From assembly GCF_011044495.1 (NCBI RefSeq), contig NZ_CP049143.1, positions 3,720,001 to 3,784,000 on the forward strand: DNA of 64,000 bases. The letters run 5' to 3'. The notes beneath the pieces were generated by a model that searched no databases, was not told the origin of the DNA, and worked only from the letters and a program-made list of their open reading frames with translations. Source of the stretch: Roseimicrobium sp. ORNL1 (lineage in GTDB: Bacteria; Verrucomicrobiota; Verrucomicrobiia; Verrucomicrobiales; Verrucomicrobiaceae). Positions 28,575 to 37,759 of this stretch are shown piece after piece (within the stretch, counting starts at the first letter, position 1; every line of letters starts with the position of its first letter). Position numbers and translations under genes: made by a program.

Positions 28575-30182
28575 ATGAAATACATCTTCGTCACTGGCGG
28601 CGTGGTCAGCTCCCTTGGTAAGGGACTGGCGGCAGCCTCGCTCGGCACCCTGCTTGAGCACCGTGGCCTCAAAGTCATCCTTCAGAAGTTCGACCCCTAC
28701 CTCAACGTCGACCCCGGCACCATGAACCCCTATGAGCACGGGGAGGTGTACGTGCTCGACGACGGCGCGGAGACGGACCTGGACCTGGGTCACTACGAGC
28801 GCTTCACCGGGACCAATCTCTCCAAGCTGAACAACCTGACCAGCGGCCAGGTGTACACGAACGTACTCGCCCGCGAACGCAGCGGCGGCTACCTTGGCAG
28901 CACCGTGCAGGTGATTCCGCACGTGACGAATGAAATCAAGGAGCGCATCCGCAAGGTGGCTCGCGAGATGACTGCCGATATCATCATCACGGAAATCGGC
29001 GGCACCGTGGGGGACATCGAGGGCCTGCCCTTCCTCGAAGCCATCCGTCAGTTCGGCCAGGAAGTCGGCCAGGACAATTGCCTCTTCATCCACACCACCC
29101 TGGTCATCTACATGCGTGCAGCGGGTGAGCTCAAGACGAAGCCCACCCAGCAGAGCATCGCGAAGCTGCGCGAAATCGGTATCAGCCCCGGCGTCGTGCT
29201 CTGCCGCACGGAGATGCCGATCGACCAGGACCTGAAGGACAAGATTTCCCTCTTCTGTAACGTCGCGCCTGAGGCCGTCATCGAGGCCCGCGATACGAAG
29301 CACTCCATCTATGAGGTGCCACTGAAGCTTCACGAAGAGAAGCTGGATGACCTCGTGTGCCGCCTGCTGAAAATCGATACCCGCCCACCGGAGCTCACCC
29401 GCTGGAAGCAGTTCGTGCAGCGCATCATCAATCCCTCCCACCACGTGCGCATCGCAGTAGTGGGCAAGTACATCGAGCTCAACGACGCGTACAAGAGCAT
29501 CTACGAATCCCTCGTGCATGCCGGCGCCGCCCACGACACGAAGGTGGAAGTGGTGAAGATCGATGCGGAGAATATCGAAAAAGCCGGCGCGGATCTCTAT
29601 CTCACCGGCGTGCAGGGCATCCTGGTGCCTGGTGGCTTCGGCGACCGTGGTACGGAGGGCAAGATTGCCGCGTGCCGTTTCGCCCGTGAGAACAAGATTC
29701 CGTATTTCGGCATCTGTCTCGGCATGCAGATCGCCGTCATCGAGTACGCGCGGAATGTGTGCGGCTGGAAAGAGGCGAACAGCACCGAGTTTGACAAGGT
29801 CACCCCCTATCCCGTGGTGAGCCTGCTGGAAGAGCAGCAGAAGGTCACGCAGAAGGGCGGCTCCATGCGTCTCGGCGCGTGGGTTACCGACATCCTTCCC
29901 GGCACGAAGGCCTACGACCTCTACCACAGCGCCACCATCACCGAGCGTCACCGCCACCGGTATGAGTTCAACTCGGACTTCAAGGACAGGATGGAAGCCC
30001 ATGACTTCCTCATCAGCGGCACGTCCCCGGACGGCGCGCTGGCTGAGATCATCGAGCTGAAGAGCCATCCTTTCTTCGTCGCGTGCCAGTTCCACCCGGA
30101 ACTGCTCTCCCGGCCGAATCACCCGCACCCCATTTTCTATGGATTCGTGGGCGCGGCGCTGAGGACTCAAGGCGCGCACTAA
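28575..30182 (+). CDS. pyrG: CTP synthase
   Basis: Makes CTP from UTP, ATP and glutamine. The 535-residue protein starts with the synthase domain ([21 protein letters not shown]) and carries [20 protein letters not shown]. The C-terminal class I glutamine amidotransferase domain has the nucleophile Cys381 in GICLGMQ and the His/Glu pair in FHPEL. The length and order are standard. It is downstream of kdsB. Confidence 0.98.
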   Translation: MKYIFVTGGVVSSLGKGLAAASLGTLLEHRGLKVILQKFDPYLNVDPGTMNPYEHGEVYVLDDGAETDLDLGHYERFTGTNLSKLNNLTSGQVYTNVLARERSGGYLGSTVQVIPHVTNEIKERIRKVAREMTADIIITEIGGTVGDIEGLPFLEAIRQFGQEVGQDNCLFIHTTLVIYMRAAGELKTKPTQQSIAKLREIGISPGVVLCRTEMPIDQDLKDKISLFCNVAPEAVIEARDTKHSIYEVPLKLHEEKLDDLVCRLLKIDTRPPELTRWKQFVQRIINPSHHVRIAVVGKYIELNDAYKSIYESLVHAGAAHDTKVEVVKIDAENIEKAGADLYLTGVQGILVPGGFGDRGTEGKIAACRFARENKIPYFGICLGMQIAVIEYARNVCGWKEANSTEFDKVTPYPVVSLLEEQQKVTQKGGSMRLGAWVTDILPGTKAYDLYHSATITERHRHRYEFNSDFKDRMEAHDFLISGTSPDGALAEIIELKSHPFFVACQFHPELLSRPNHPHPIFYGFVGAALRTQGAH

Positions 30183-30236
30183 AAAATCTTTACTCTCAGA
30201 GACGCACACAGGCATTCTCGCTGCTACACTGGCGGC

Positions 30237-32018
30237 ATGGGTGAACGTGTGCGTTTTCTTTTCAGACTGTCAGTCTCTGCTTCCGCCTTGAGGGCCGTGT
30301 GGGTGCTCCTACTCGCCGCCCTCTTCCTGAGTAACACCAGCGGTGGAGTGCTCGCGCAGAAGATTGAAGACCCGGATGTGGTGCACAATCGCATGGTGCA
30401 GCACGAGCAGAATGCGGATGCCAAGCTCAAAGCGGAGGACTACAAATCCGCCCTCGCCTTCTACGCACTGGCACTGCGGGATGCAGACACGCTGAAGCCC
30501 ACGTATGTGGACCACGCGGAATACGGTCCGCTGTACCGCGAGCTCAGCGCCTTCTACAAGGACCGCATCGCCACGGTGTATATGCTCATGCATGACAACG
30601 CCCGCGCGCTGACCATGATCGAGAAGGCCGCGCCAGAGTATGATGCCCTGCTGGCTGCGAAGAACACGCTGGAACTCCGCGAGCGCACTGCTGTGATCTA
30701 CGGTCGCCTCGCCTACCAGCAACTGCTGGCCAGTCGCCCTGCCGATGCGGAGAACAGCGCACGCCGTGGACTGCGTCTGGATCCCACCCAGCTCTGGATC
30801 AAGACGAACCTCGCCCACGGCATGCTGCTCACCGGTGAGGTGCAGGAAGCCATGGCCATCTACAAGGCAGAGCAGAACTCCTCCCTCGGCGAATCTGACA
30901 CGCGCACCTTCGGCCAGGCGGTGCTGGATGATTTCAAGGAACTCGAAGAAGCAGGCGTGAAGAGCCCGCTCTTTGATCAAGTGCGGCTGATGTATGGCAC
31001 GCCAGCTTCACCAGCGCCTCCGGCGAACAAAGCTGCTCCCGCACCTGCGCCCACACCTTCCCCGCAACCTCCCAAGGCACCGGAGCACCCGCCCGTGTCC
31101 ATGACGCCTGCGCCATCCCAAGCGGCACCGGCTCCTGCCCCTACGCCCACGCCTTCTTCCTCCCCAGTTACTCACGACACGTCGAAGGCCAAGCGCAAGG
31201 CCCCTTCGTGGGTCACTACCGCCATCACCGTGGCGATAGTTCTCGTCGTCTTCCTGCTCATCGGCGGGTTCGTGGTGCTCTTTATGTATCTGGAGCGGAA
31301 GCGCACCAATGCGGTGAAAAACATGGTCCACTCCATGGGTTGGACCTTCCGCCAAAACTCCGCGCCCACAGATGACCAACTCATCAGCAGCTCGGAGCTC
31401 AGCATGCGCGGACGCGGTCGCAAGCTGTCGAACATCATTGAACTCCCACCGGGTCCTGGCCAACCGCGCATCTTTGACATCCAGTTCACGGAGGGCAGCG
31501 GCAAGAGCGCCCGCACTTACACGCAGACCATCTGCTGTTTCCAGGACGACCTCACCCGCATGCTACCCCACTTCCTGATGCGCCCCGAGCACATGGGAGA
31601 CAAACTGGGCAGCCTCTTTGGTGGGAAGGACATCGACTTCCCCTCCCATCCTGAGTTCAGCAGCAAGTACCTGCTGCGCGGGATGAACGAGCTCGCCATC
31701 CGCCGATTCTTCACGGAGTCGATCTTGGGCCACTTCGACCGTGATCGCGGGTGGACCGTGGAGGCCGTGAGTGGCCGGTTGTTCGTGTATCGCCTCGACC
31801 AGCGCATCAAGCCGCAGGAGTTGCAGCCGTTCATCGACAGCCGGAGAAAAATCCTGGCTGTGATCACCTCGCCAGTCACCTCCGTCTCGGCCTCCGCCCC
31901 GCCGCCACCGTTGCCGGCGCCCGCGCAGCATTCACCCCTTGATGTGCCTGCTGAGTCGGACCCGCTGGATGATGCGCTTACCATTCGCCGTCCCCAGCCT
32001 CCCTCGCTGCCATCCTGA
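30237..32018 (+). CDS. membrane protein with helical-repeat N-terminus
   Basis: Protein of 593 residues. A signal-like segment (VWVLLLAALFLSNTSGGVLAQ) is followed by a TPR-like region (AEDYKSALAFYALALRDAD; PADAENSARRGLRLDPTQLW; TGEVQEAMAIYKAEQ), a long proline/alanine-rich linker (about 258-318), a transmembrane helix (about 326-351) and a cytosolic domain of about 180 residues with no recognised family (IELPPGPGQPRIFDIQFTEG). A proline-rich tail ends the protein. The layout suggests a periplasmic repeat domain linked to a cytosolic one. Confidence 0.7.
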   Translation: MGERVRFLFRLSVSASALRAVWVLLLAALFLSNTSGGVLAQKIEDPDVVHNRMVQHEQNADAKLKAEDYKSALAFYALALRDADTLKPTYVDHAEYGPLYRELSAFYKDRIATVYMLMHDNARALTMIEKAAPEYDALLAAKNTLELRERTAVIYGRLAYQQLLASRPADAENSARRGLRLDPTQLWIKTNLAHGMLLTGEVQEAMAIYKAEQNSSLGESDTRTFGQAVLDDFKELEEAGVKSPLFDQVRLMYGTPASPAPPANKAAPAPAPTPSPQPPKAPEHPPVSMTPAPSQAAPAPAPTPTPSSSPVTHDTSKAKRKAPSWVTTAITVAIVLVVFLLIGGFVVLFMYLERKRTNAVKNMVHSMGWTFRQNSAPTDDQLISSSELSMRGRGRKLSNIIELPPGPGQPRIFDIQFTEGSGKSARTYTQTICCFQDDLTRMLPHFLMRPEHMGDKLGSLFGGKDIDFPSHPEFSSKYLLRGMNELAIRRFFTESILGHFDRDRGWTVEAVSGRLFVYRLDQRIKPQELQPFIDSRRKILAVITSPVTSVSASAPPPPLPAPAQHSPLDVPAESDPLDDALTIRRPQPPSLPS

Positions 32019-32102
32019 ACGGGGCAGGTGTTCTCTGAAGGCGTACGGACGCGGTGCGTGGATTGAGCGATTCAGTAGTGAATCGCCCGCCCCGCACCAT
32101 CT

Positions 32103-32306
32103 ATGAAAGAGGAACCTGCATTCCCACCCGATCCCGAGCCGCTGAAGAAGGACCGCGGCTGCGCCTTCAGCATCGTGATCCTCATCTTCCTGGTCATTCT
32201 CGCAGCAGTGGGCGCATGGGTCATTCTCTGGACGGGAGGCATGCGCGATGCGCAAAAACAGATGCAAAATCAGAATTCCCCGGCTCCCACCGAACAGCGT
32301 CAGTGA
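32103..32306 (+). CDS. small single-pass membrane protein
   Basis: Protein of 67 residues: an acidic/proline-rich N-terminus, one transmembrane helix (AFSIVILIFLVILAAVGAWVIL) and a Gln/Asn-rich tail. It lies between the repeat-domain membrane protein and the cupin gene on the same strand. Function unknown. Confidence 0.6.
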   Translation: MKEEPAFPPDPEPLKKDRGCAFSIVILIFLVILAAVGAWVILWTGGMRDAQKQMQNQNSPAPTEQRQ

Positions 32307-32339
32307 TTTCATTTCATCTTCACCCCCACACCACTCATC

Positions 32340-32684
32340 ATGCCTGCTGTGAGCAATCATCCGTTGGTGCACGACATCTCAAAAAAAGAGTCCTGGTTTG
32401 AAGTGCTCACCACCAGCGACCGCAGTCAGGTGGCCATGATGCGCCTTGCAGAGGGACAGGTGACTGGTGAGCCGGAAGATCATCCCGAGAGCGACCAGGT
32501 GCTCCTGGTGCTGGATGGCTGTGTCACCGGTACCGTCGGTGAGGACGAGGTGACCGTGTGCACGGGTCAATTTGTGGTCATACCCGCAGGAGTGAAACAC
32601 CAGTTTCGCAACCATGGCCAGGGTGAGGCAGTGACGTTCAATGTCTATGCCGGCCCCGCCTATCCGCCGGGCACGAAGGATTAG
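32340..32684 (+). CDS. cupin-domain protein
   Basis: Single-domain cupin of 114 residues. The two cupin motifs are visible as HPESDQVLLVLDG (with the metal-ligand His and Glu positions) and GQFVVIPAGVKHQFRN (the final His). The substrate is unknown; such proteins are often sugar-phosphate isomerases or regulators. It ends before a minus-strand terminator-like hairpin. Confidence 0.85.
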   Translation: MPAVSNHPLVHDISKKESWFEVLTTSDRSQVAMMRLAEGQVTGEPEDHPESDQVLLVLDGCVTGTVGEDEVTVCTGQFVVIPAGVKHQFRNHGQGEAVTFNVYAGPAYPPGTKD

Positions 32685-32883
32685 GAATGTGTGAATACTG
32701 CCAGGCGATGCTGGGGTGTGGCGATGTGTATTGGATCCACCATAAAGCCGCAGCTCTCAGTCTCCGAAGTTCCCTCTACGTCTCTGTGTGTCTGTATTGA
32801 ACCCCTTGCCTTCAAACTCACCCATACTCGGCCGACGAGCACTTGTGCCGGGAACCATCACGACTGACTTCGCTGGGACATGA

Positions 32884-32916
32884 AAGCCGTCGCCGGCAAT
32901 ACGCCGACGACGGCTT
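32884..32916 (-). terminator. hairpin terminator of the small lipoprotein gene
   Basis: Stem of 14 bp with one mismatch (aagccgtcgccggc, 32884-32897, against gccgacgacggctt, 32903-32916) and a 5-base loop. It lies 38 bases past the stop of the minus-strand gene at 32955. Read on the minus strand it is followed by a short T run (gctttc). Confidence 0.7.
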
Positions 32917-32954
32917 AGGCACGCAAAAAATGCAACGCGAGGCAACCAATGGCC

Positions 32955-33152
32955 TTAATAGGTGCGATAGGTTCGCGTCGTGGTGGTGCTCGCCCCCATG
33001 CCGGGTGTATGCGTTTGAATCGACCTCACAGTCTCCTGCGTGGTAGTAGTCGTGGTCACCACCGTGGGTGGTGGCACTTCCACTGTCGTGCAACTTGCAG
33101 CACCCAACATGGCTGTCAGAGCAACGCCAAGGGTGAGGAGTTTTGTTTTCAT
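32955..33152 (-). CDS. small lipoprotein-like protein
   Basis: Protein of 65 residues: KTKLLTLGVALTAMLGAASC gives a signal with a cysteine at residue 21 that can be a lipidation site, although the box AASC is not ideal. The mature part is a threonine-rich low-complexity stretch (TVVTTTTTTQ, STTTTRTYRTY). Small Thr-rich lipoproteins occur in Verrucomicrobiota, but I cannot name a function. It is divergent from kaiC. Confidence 0.6.
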   Translation of the reverse strand: MKTKLLTLGVALTAMLGAASCTTVEVPPPTVVTTTTTTQETVRSIQTHTPGMGASTTTTRTYRTY

Positions 33153-33375
33153 AACAGCGACTGGTTCGCAGGCACGCGCCGGAGTGGCTGTAGCTCTCAC
33201 TCTCCCCTCGGAGGCGGTTGGTGCATACGCATGTAGAACACGCAATCTTCCACCTCCGTTCTTTTCCATCATTCAACGCTACAACAGGTTCCCCTTCCCG
33301 TTTCGACTTGACTCTCATTTGCCCAACAGGGACTCTGCAAAGGCATTCAACACTCCCGCTCCAACCGCGACACAC

Positions 33376-35064
33376 ATGGCTAAGAAAGCCTCCTCTCCTC
33401 CCCTTCTGAAAAAAGCGCTGACGGGCATCACAGGCCTTGATGAGATCACGAACGGAGGCGTGCCCCAAGGCAGACCTACGCTCGTGTGCGGCTCGGCCGG
33501 CTGCGGCAAATCCTTGCTCGCAATTGAATTCCTCATCCGCGGCGCCATGGAATACAACGAGCCTGGCGTGCTCATGACCTTCGAAGAAGGCGTGGAGGAC
33601 ATCAAAAAGAACGTCGCCTCACTGGGCTTCGACGTTGACGATCTCATCGCGAAGAAAAAGCTCATCATCGACTACGTCCATGTCGAGCGCAGTGAAATCG
33701 AGGAAAACGGCGAATATGATCTGGAAGGCCTTTTCATCCGCCTCGGCTACGCGATTGATCAGATCAAGGCGAAGCGTGTGGTGCTGGATACCATCGAGAC
33801 GCTTTTCTCCGGCCTCTCCAATCAAGCCATCCTCCGCTCCGAGCTACGTCGCCTTTTCGGCTGGTTGAAGGACAAAGGCATGACCACCATCATTACCGGT
33901 GAGCGTGGCGAGGGCCAGCTCACCCGTCAGGGACTGGAGGAGTATGTCTCCGACTGCGTGATTCTACTGGACCATCGTGTGTATGGCCAGATTTCCACCC
34001 GCCGTCTGCGCGTGGTGAAGTATCGCGGCTCTACGCATGGCACGAATGAGTATCCCTTCCTGATCGATGAGAAGGGCATCTCCGTCCTTCCCATCACCGC
34101 CTCGGGCATGGACTACACCGTGTCCAACGAACGCGTCTCCAGTGGCATTCCGGCGCTGGATGAAATGCTGGGCGGCGGGGGCTTTTACAAAGGCAGCACC
34201 GTACTCCTCAGTGGTACCGCAGGCACCGGAAAATCGAGCGTTGCCGCGCATCTTGCAGACGCCACCTGCCGTCGCGGCGAACGCTGCCTGTATTTCTCCT
34301 TCGAAGAATCCGCCTCGCAGATTCAGCGGAACATGCACTCCATCGGGCTCCGGCTGGATCAGTGGGTGAAGAAGGGGCTGCTGCAGTTCCACACCACGCG
34401 TCCCACGGTGCATGGCCTGGAAATGCATCTGGTGCTGATGCACAAGCTTGTTTCCGAATACAAACCCACAGTGGTGATTGTGGATCCCATCTCCAATCTC
34501 CAGACCGCAGGCACGCTGGAGGACTCCTCCAGCATGCTCACTCGCCTGGTAGATTTCCTGAGGAAGGAGAAGATTACCGGATTCATGGTGAGTCTTGGAA
34601 CCATGGGCAACCAGCAGGAATCCACGGATGAGGGACTGAGCTCCATGGTAGATACCTGGATGCTGCTGCGTGACATCGAGCTCGGCGGTGAACGCAACCG
34701 CGCCCTTTACGTGCTGAAGTCGCGTGGCATGAACCACTCCAACCAGGTGCGGGAGTTCCTCATCACCTCAAAAGGTATCAAGCTCGTGGTCCCGTATCTC
34801 GGCGCCGAGGGCGTGCTCACCGGCTCCGCCCGACTCTCCCAGGAAGCGAAGGAGAAGGCGACCAGGCTTGCCCTCAAGGACGAACTCCGTCGTAAGGAAA
34901 TGGCCATGGAGCACCGCCGCAAGGCCATGCAGGCGCAAATCGAGGCACTCCAGGCCGGGTTCAAGGCCGAGGAGGAGGAGTTTGCCCGCATGCGCAATTC
35001 GAGCGTACTCGCAGCTGAGGCGTTGGATTTGGATCGAGATGCCATGGCACGCAGCCGGAAATAG
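33376..35064 (+). CDS. kaiC: KaiC-like double-domain ATPase
   Basis: KaiC-type protein of 562 residues with two RecA-like halves. CI: Walker A GSAGCGKS (Lys45), then FEEG with the catalytic glutamates. CII: Walker A GTAGTGKS (Lys286), then [13 protein letters not shown]. By alignment with the Synechococcus protein the CII phosphorylation sites Ser431/Thr432 correspond to Ser422/Ser423, and Thr426 to Thr417 ([13 protein letters not shown]). So the sites are kept with Ser replacing Thr. The C-terminal 65 residues form a charged coiled coil ([17 protein letters not shown]) instead of the short KaiA-binding tail. ATG 33376 begins the domain; longer upstream frames are not supported. Confidence 0.93.
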   Translation: MAKKASSPPLLKKALTGITGLDEITNGGVPQGRPTLVCGSAGCGKSLLAIEFLIRGAMEYNEPGVLMTFEEGVEDIKKNVASLGFDVDDLIAKKKLIIDYVHVERSEIEENGEYDLEGLFIRLGYAIDQIKAKRVVLDTIETLFSGLSNQAILRSELRRLFGWLKDKGMTTIITGERGEGQLTRQGLEEYVSDCVILLDHRVYGQISTRRLRVVKYRGSTHGTNEYPFLIDEKGISVLPITASGMDYTVSNERVSSGIPALDEMLGGGGFYKGSTVLLSGTAGTGKSSVAAHLADATCRRGERCLYFSFEESASQIQRNMHSIGLRLDQWVKKGLLQFHTTRPTVHGLEMHLVLMHKLVSEYKPTVVIVDPISNLQTAGTLEDSSSMLTRLVDFLRKEKITGFMVSLGTMGNQQESTDEGLSSMVDTWMLLRDIELGGERNRALYVLKSRGMNHSNQVREFLITSKGIKLVVPYLGAEGVLTGSARLSQEAKEKATRLALKDELRRKEMAMEHRRKAMQAQIEALQAGFKAEEEEFARMRNSSVLAAEALDLDRDAMARSRK

Positions 35065-35095
35065 AACGAGAAGCGATAGAAGAGAACTCCCACTC

Positions 35096-35470
35096 ATGAG
35101 CGCAAGCGCCGCCAGGAAAAAACCAGCAAAGAAATCGGCCAAAAAAACGGTCAAACCGAAGGCAATTGCCCCTGATGGGCACGACCACGATAGCTGGAAG
35201 CTGCGTCTCTACGTCGCTGGCCAGACGCCGAAGTCGTTGACAGCGTTCGCCAACCTGAAGCGTCTCTGCGAAGAGCACCTCGCCGGCCGGTATGAGATCG
35301 AGGTTATCGACCTCGTGAAGAAACCGCAGCTGGCACAGAATGATCAGATTCTCGCCATTCCCACTCTGGTGCGGAAGCTGCCGGAACCGATCAAGCGCAT
35401 CATTGGCGACCTCTCGAACCTTGAGCGTGTGATGGTGGGAATGGACCTCAAACCCATTCCGCCGAACTAA
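35096..35470 (+). CDS. kaiB: KaiB-like protein (first copy)
   Basis: Protein of 124 residues: a Lys/Ala-rich leader (about 24 residues) and a full KaiB domain, [20 protein letters not shown] ... [22 protein letters not shown]. The thioredoxin-like fold and the IIGDLSN...MVGMDL C-terminal part match KaiB closely. It lies 31 bases after kaiC and 18 bases before the second kaiB, so it belongs to the same operon. Confidence 0.92.
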   Translation: MSASAARKKPAKKSAKKTVKPKAIAPDGHDHDSWKLRLYVAGQTPKSLTAFANLKRLCEEHLAGRYEIEVIDLVKKPQLAQNDQILAIPTLVRKLPEPIKRIIGDLSNLERVMVGMDLKPIPPN

Positions 35471-35488
35471 CCCGGCGGCCAGAGCATC

Positions 35489-35887
35489 ATGCCATCCCCC
35501 AAGAAATCTCCCGCTCCCAAAAAGGATGCTGCCGACGTGACCGAGGAATTTGAGCGTCTGCTCAAGGGTGTTCACGACGGTGAGCGCTATGTGTTGAAGC
35601 TCTTTGTCTCTGGCTCCAGTCCGCGCTCCACCCAGGCCATTGCGGCCATCCGCGCCATCTGCGATGAACGCCTCCAGGGGCGGTATGAGCTGGAAGTGGT
35701 GGACATTTTCCAACAACCGACCGAGGCCTCCGGCAGCCAGATTGTGGCCGCACCTACCTTGGTGAAACAGCTTCCCGAACCTGTGCGGCGCGTGGTGGGA
35801 AACCTCGCTGACAAGGACAAGATCCTAGTCGCCCTGAACCTGAAGGATGCCCCTGGCGATGCCTCTCCCACTTGGGCCAAACTATGA
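35489..35887 (+). CDS. kaiB: KaiB-like protein (second copy)
   Basis: Protein of 132 residues with KaiB domain (YVLKLFVSGSSPRSTQAIAA ... APTLVKQLPEPVRRVVGNLAD). Compared with the first copy it has a different leader (PSPKKSPAPKKDAADVTEEFERLLKG) and the loop EASGSQIVAA instead of [10 protein letters not shown]. The two are diverged paralogues and not a recent duplication. The last four bases overlap the kinase gene as ATGA, which indicates translational coupling. Confidence 0.9.
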   Translation: MPSPKKSPAPKKDAADVTEEFERLLKGVHDGERYVLKLFVSGSSPRSTQAIAAIRAICDERLQGRYELEVVDIFQQPTEASGSQIVAAPTLVKQLPEPVRRVVGNLADKDKILVALNLKDAPGDASPTWAKL

Positions 35888-37593
35888 ATCGAAGCGCGTC
35901 AGAATCTGCCGCTGCACGGAAGACAGCCGTTCAAAAGAAGGACGGCAAAGGTTATTGGATCAGCCAGCAGGAACTTGGCGCGCTCAATGACCGTCTCCGC
36001 GAGGCACAGGAAACACTTGAAGCCATTCGCAATGGCGAGGTGGATGCGCTCGTGGTGCACGGCGACAATGGCGCCCAGGTCTATAGCCTGGCAGGCTCCG
36101 ATCATCCTTATCGCGTCTATGTGGAGCAGATGAAGGAGGGCGCTGTCACGGTATCACCGGAAGGGCTCATTCTTTTCGCCAACCGCCGCTTTGCCGACAT
36201 GGTCGGACTGCCTTTGGAGAAAGTGATCAGTGAAAACCTGCAGCGCTTTGTCGCGGAAGAAGCGTGGAAGGAAGCGCTGGGCATCCTCAGTTCGGAGGAG
36301 GAATCCGTAAGGCTCGAGACGCAGCTGGGCGTGCGAAAAGGCACGACGCTTCCAGTCATGCTCACGGCCAGCAAGCTACCCTTACCCGAGGAGCAAGTCA
36401 TCTGCCTCGTGGTCACGGATCTCACTGAGCAGCGGGAAGCGGAAAGCACGCGCTTCGCGAAGGAAGTCGCCGAGCAGGCCAACCTTGCCAAGGACAGCTT
36501 CCTTGCTGCGCTGAGCCATGAACTGCGCACCCCGCTGACACCCGCATTGCTGGGATTGAAGCACCTTGAGGAATCCGACGAGATCGCCGGTGCCGCAAAG
36601 CGCGAGCTGGAGATCATCCGCCGCAACATCGAGCTGGAAGCCAGGCTTATCGATGACCTCTTGGACCTCACCAGGATCGCGCGCGGCAAGCTTGAGCTGA
36701 ACATGGCTTCCTCCGACCTCCATGGTGTGCTGGAGCAGGCGCTCGCCATCTGCCAGACGGAAGTCGAATCCAAGAACCAGGTGCTGGATCTTGAGTTGCA
36801 GGCGAAACATCACCAGAGCAGCATGGACCCGGTGCGCATGCAGCAGGTGCTGTGGAATCTCATCCGCAACGCCATCAAGTTCACTCCGGCCAAAGGCTCC
36901 ATTTCCATCCGCACCTGGAACAAGTCGCCCAAGAGCATCTGTGTTGAGGTCTCGGACAACGGCATCGGCTTCGAACCCGACATGGTGCGCAAGATGTTCG
37001 AGCCCTTTGAGCAGGGCGGCCGGCACATCACGCGGCAGTTCGGCGGACTTGGGCTGGGCTTGATGATTTGCCGCTCCATCGTAGAGCAGCACAAGGGCAA
37101 GCTGGAAGCGGAAAGCCCGGGCTCGTACAAGGGAGCGAAATTTACCCTGACACTTCCCCTGCACGCGGGGCATGAAACGAAGCATGGTTCCGGAAAGGCA
37201 AAAGACCCGTCCGCGCTCTTCCGCACGCCGCTCCGGGTGCTGCTGGTGGAGGACCATGCGGATACGCGCCGTGCCATGGAGCGCATCCTCCACAAATATG
37301 ATTGCGATGTGGTCTCCGCCGCCAATGCCCAGGAAGCAACCAAGGCAGCGGCTGACCATGCGTTCGAGCTGGTGATCAGCGATGTCGGATTACCGGATTG
37401 TTCCGGTCTCGAACTCATGGCGCAGTTGCACAAGAAGTTTGGCCTCGTGGGCGTAGCCGTCAGCGGCTACGGCATGGAAGACGACATCGCCGCCAGTCGC
37501 GATGCAGGATTCATCGAGCACCTCACCAAGCCCGTCACCGCCGAAGCGCTGAAGAGCATGCTCACACGCGTGGCAAAGCTGTTGCGGAAGTAG
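35884..37593 (+). CDS. PAS-type hybrid histidine kinase with C-terminal receiver
   Basis: Protein of 569 residues without membrane segments, hence soluble. Order: N-terminal coiled coil (ELGALNDRLREAQETLEAIR), PAS-like domain (about 80-185: EGLILFANRRFADMVGLPLEKVI), DHp with His212 in ALSHELRTPLTP, HATPase with NLIRNAIKF, DNGIGFEPDMV and GGLGLGLMI, and a receiver domain from about 455 (LRVLLVEDHADTRR) with phospho-acceptor Asp500 in ISDVGLPDCSG. It overlaps kaiB by ATGA. It probably reads out or feeds the Kai proteins, analogous in position (not in sequence) to SasA. Confidence 0.92.
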   Translation: MNRSASESAAARKTAVQKKDGKGYWISQQELGALNDRLREAQETLEAIRNGEVDALVVHGDNGAQVYSLAGSDHPYRVYVEQMKEGAVTVSPEGLILFANRRFADMVGLPLEKVISENLQRFVAEEAWKEALGILSSEEESVRLETQLGVRKGTTLPVMLTASKLPLPEEQVICLVVTDLTEQREAESTRFAKEVAEQANLAKDSFLAALSHELRTPLTPALLGLKHLEESDEIAGAAKRELEIIRRNIELEARLIDDLLDLTRIARGKLELNMASSDLHGVLEQALAICQTEVESKNQVLDLELQAKHHQSSMDPVRMQQVLWNLIRNAIKFTPAKGSISIRTWNKSPKSICVEVSDNGIGFEPDMVRKMFEPFEQGGRHITRQFGGLGLGLMICRSIVEQHKGKLEAESPGSYKGAKFTLTLPLHAGHETKHGSGKAKDPSALFRTPLRVLLVEDHADTRRAMERILHKYDCDVVSAANAQEATKAAADHAFELVISDVGLPDCSGLELMAQLHKKFGLVGVAVSGYGMEDDIAASRDAGFIEHLTKPVTAEALKSMLTRVAKLLRK

Positions 37594-37653
37594 GGTGTGC
37601 TCCCCAAGGACGGGAACATTCCTGCAGCCAAGGAGCATCGCTCTCCAAGGATC

Positions 37654-37671
37654 GGGGACATTTCTGTCCCC
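37654..37671. repeat. short hairpin after the Kai operon
   Basis: Perfect 7-bp stem ggggaca / tgtcccc with loop tttc, 61 bases after the kinase stop and between the convergent genes. There is no T run after it on the plus strand, so it may be a palindromic repeat rather than a terminator. The sequence around it (aaggacgggaacatt) resembles the same repeat in degraded form. Confidence 0.45.
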
Positions 37672-37759
37672 GCACGACTGACGTCACGATCACGAGCGAA
37701 CATCGCATGCACCGCCCGCTGTCTGGTGAAGCAGCTCGAGAACGAGGACTCCAGCCCTC

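Noticed and set aside
28557-30215. A long open frame of 552 codons antisense to pyrG.
   Set aside because: It mirrors pyrG and has no recognisable domain.
33040-33375. An upstream extension of kaiC.
   Set aside because: The extension overlaps the divergent lipoprotein gene and lacks any KaiC similarity; the domain begins at 33376.
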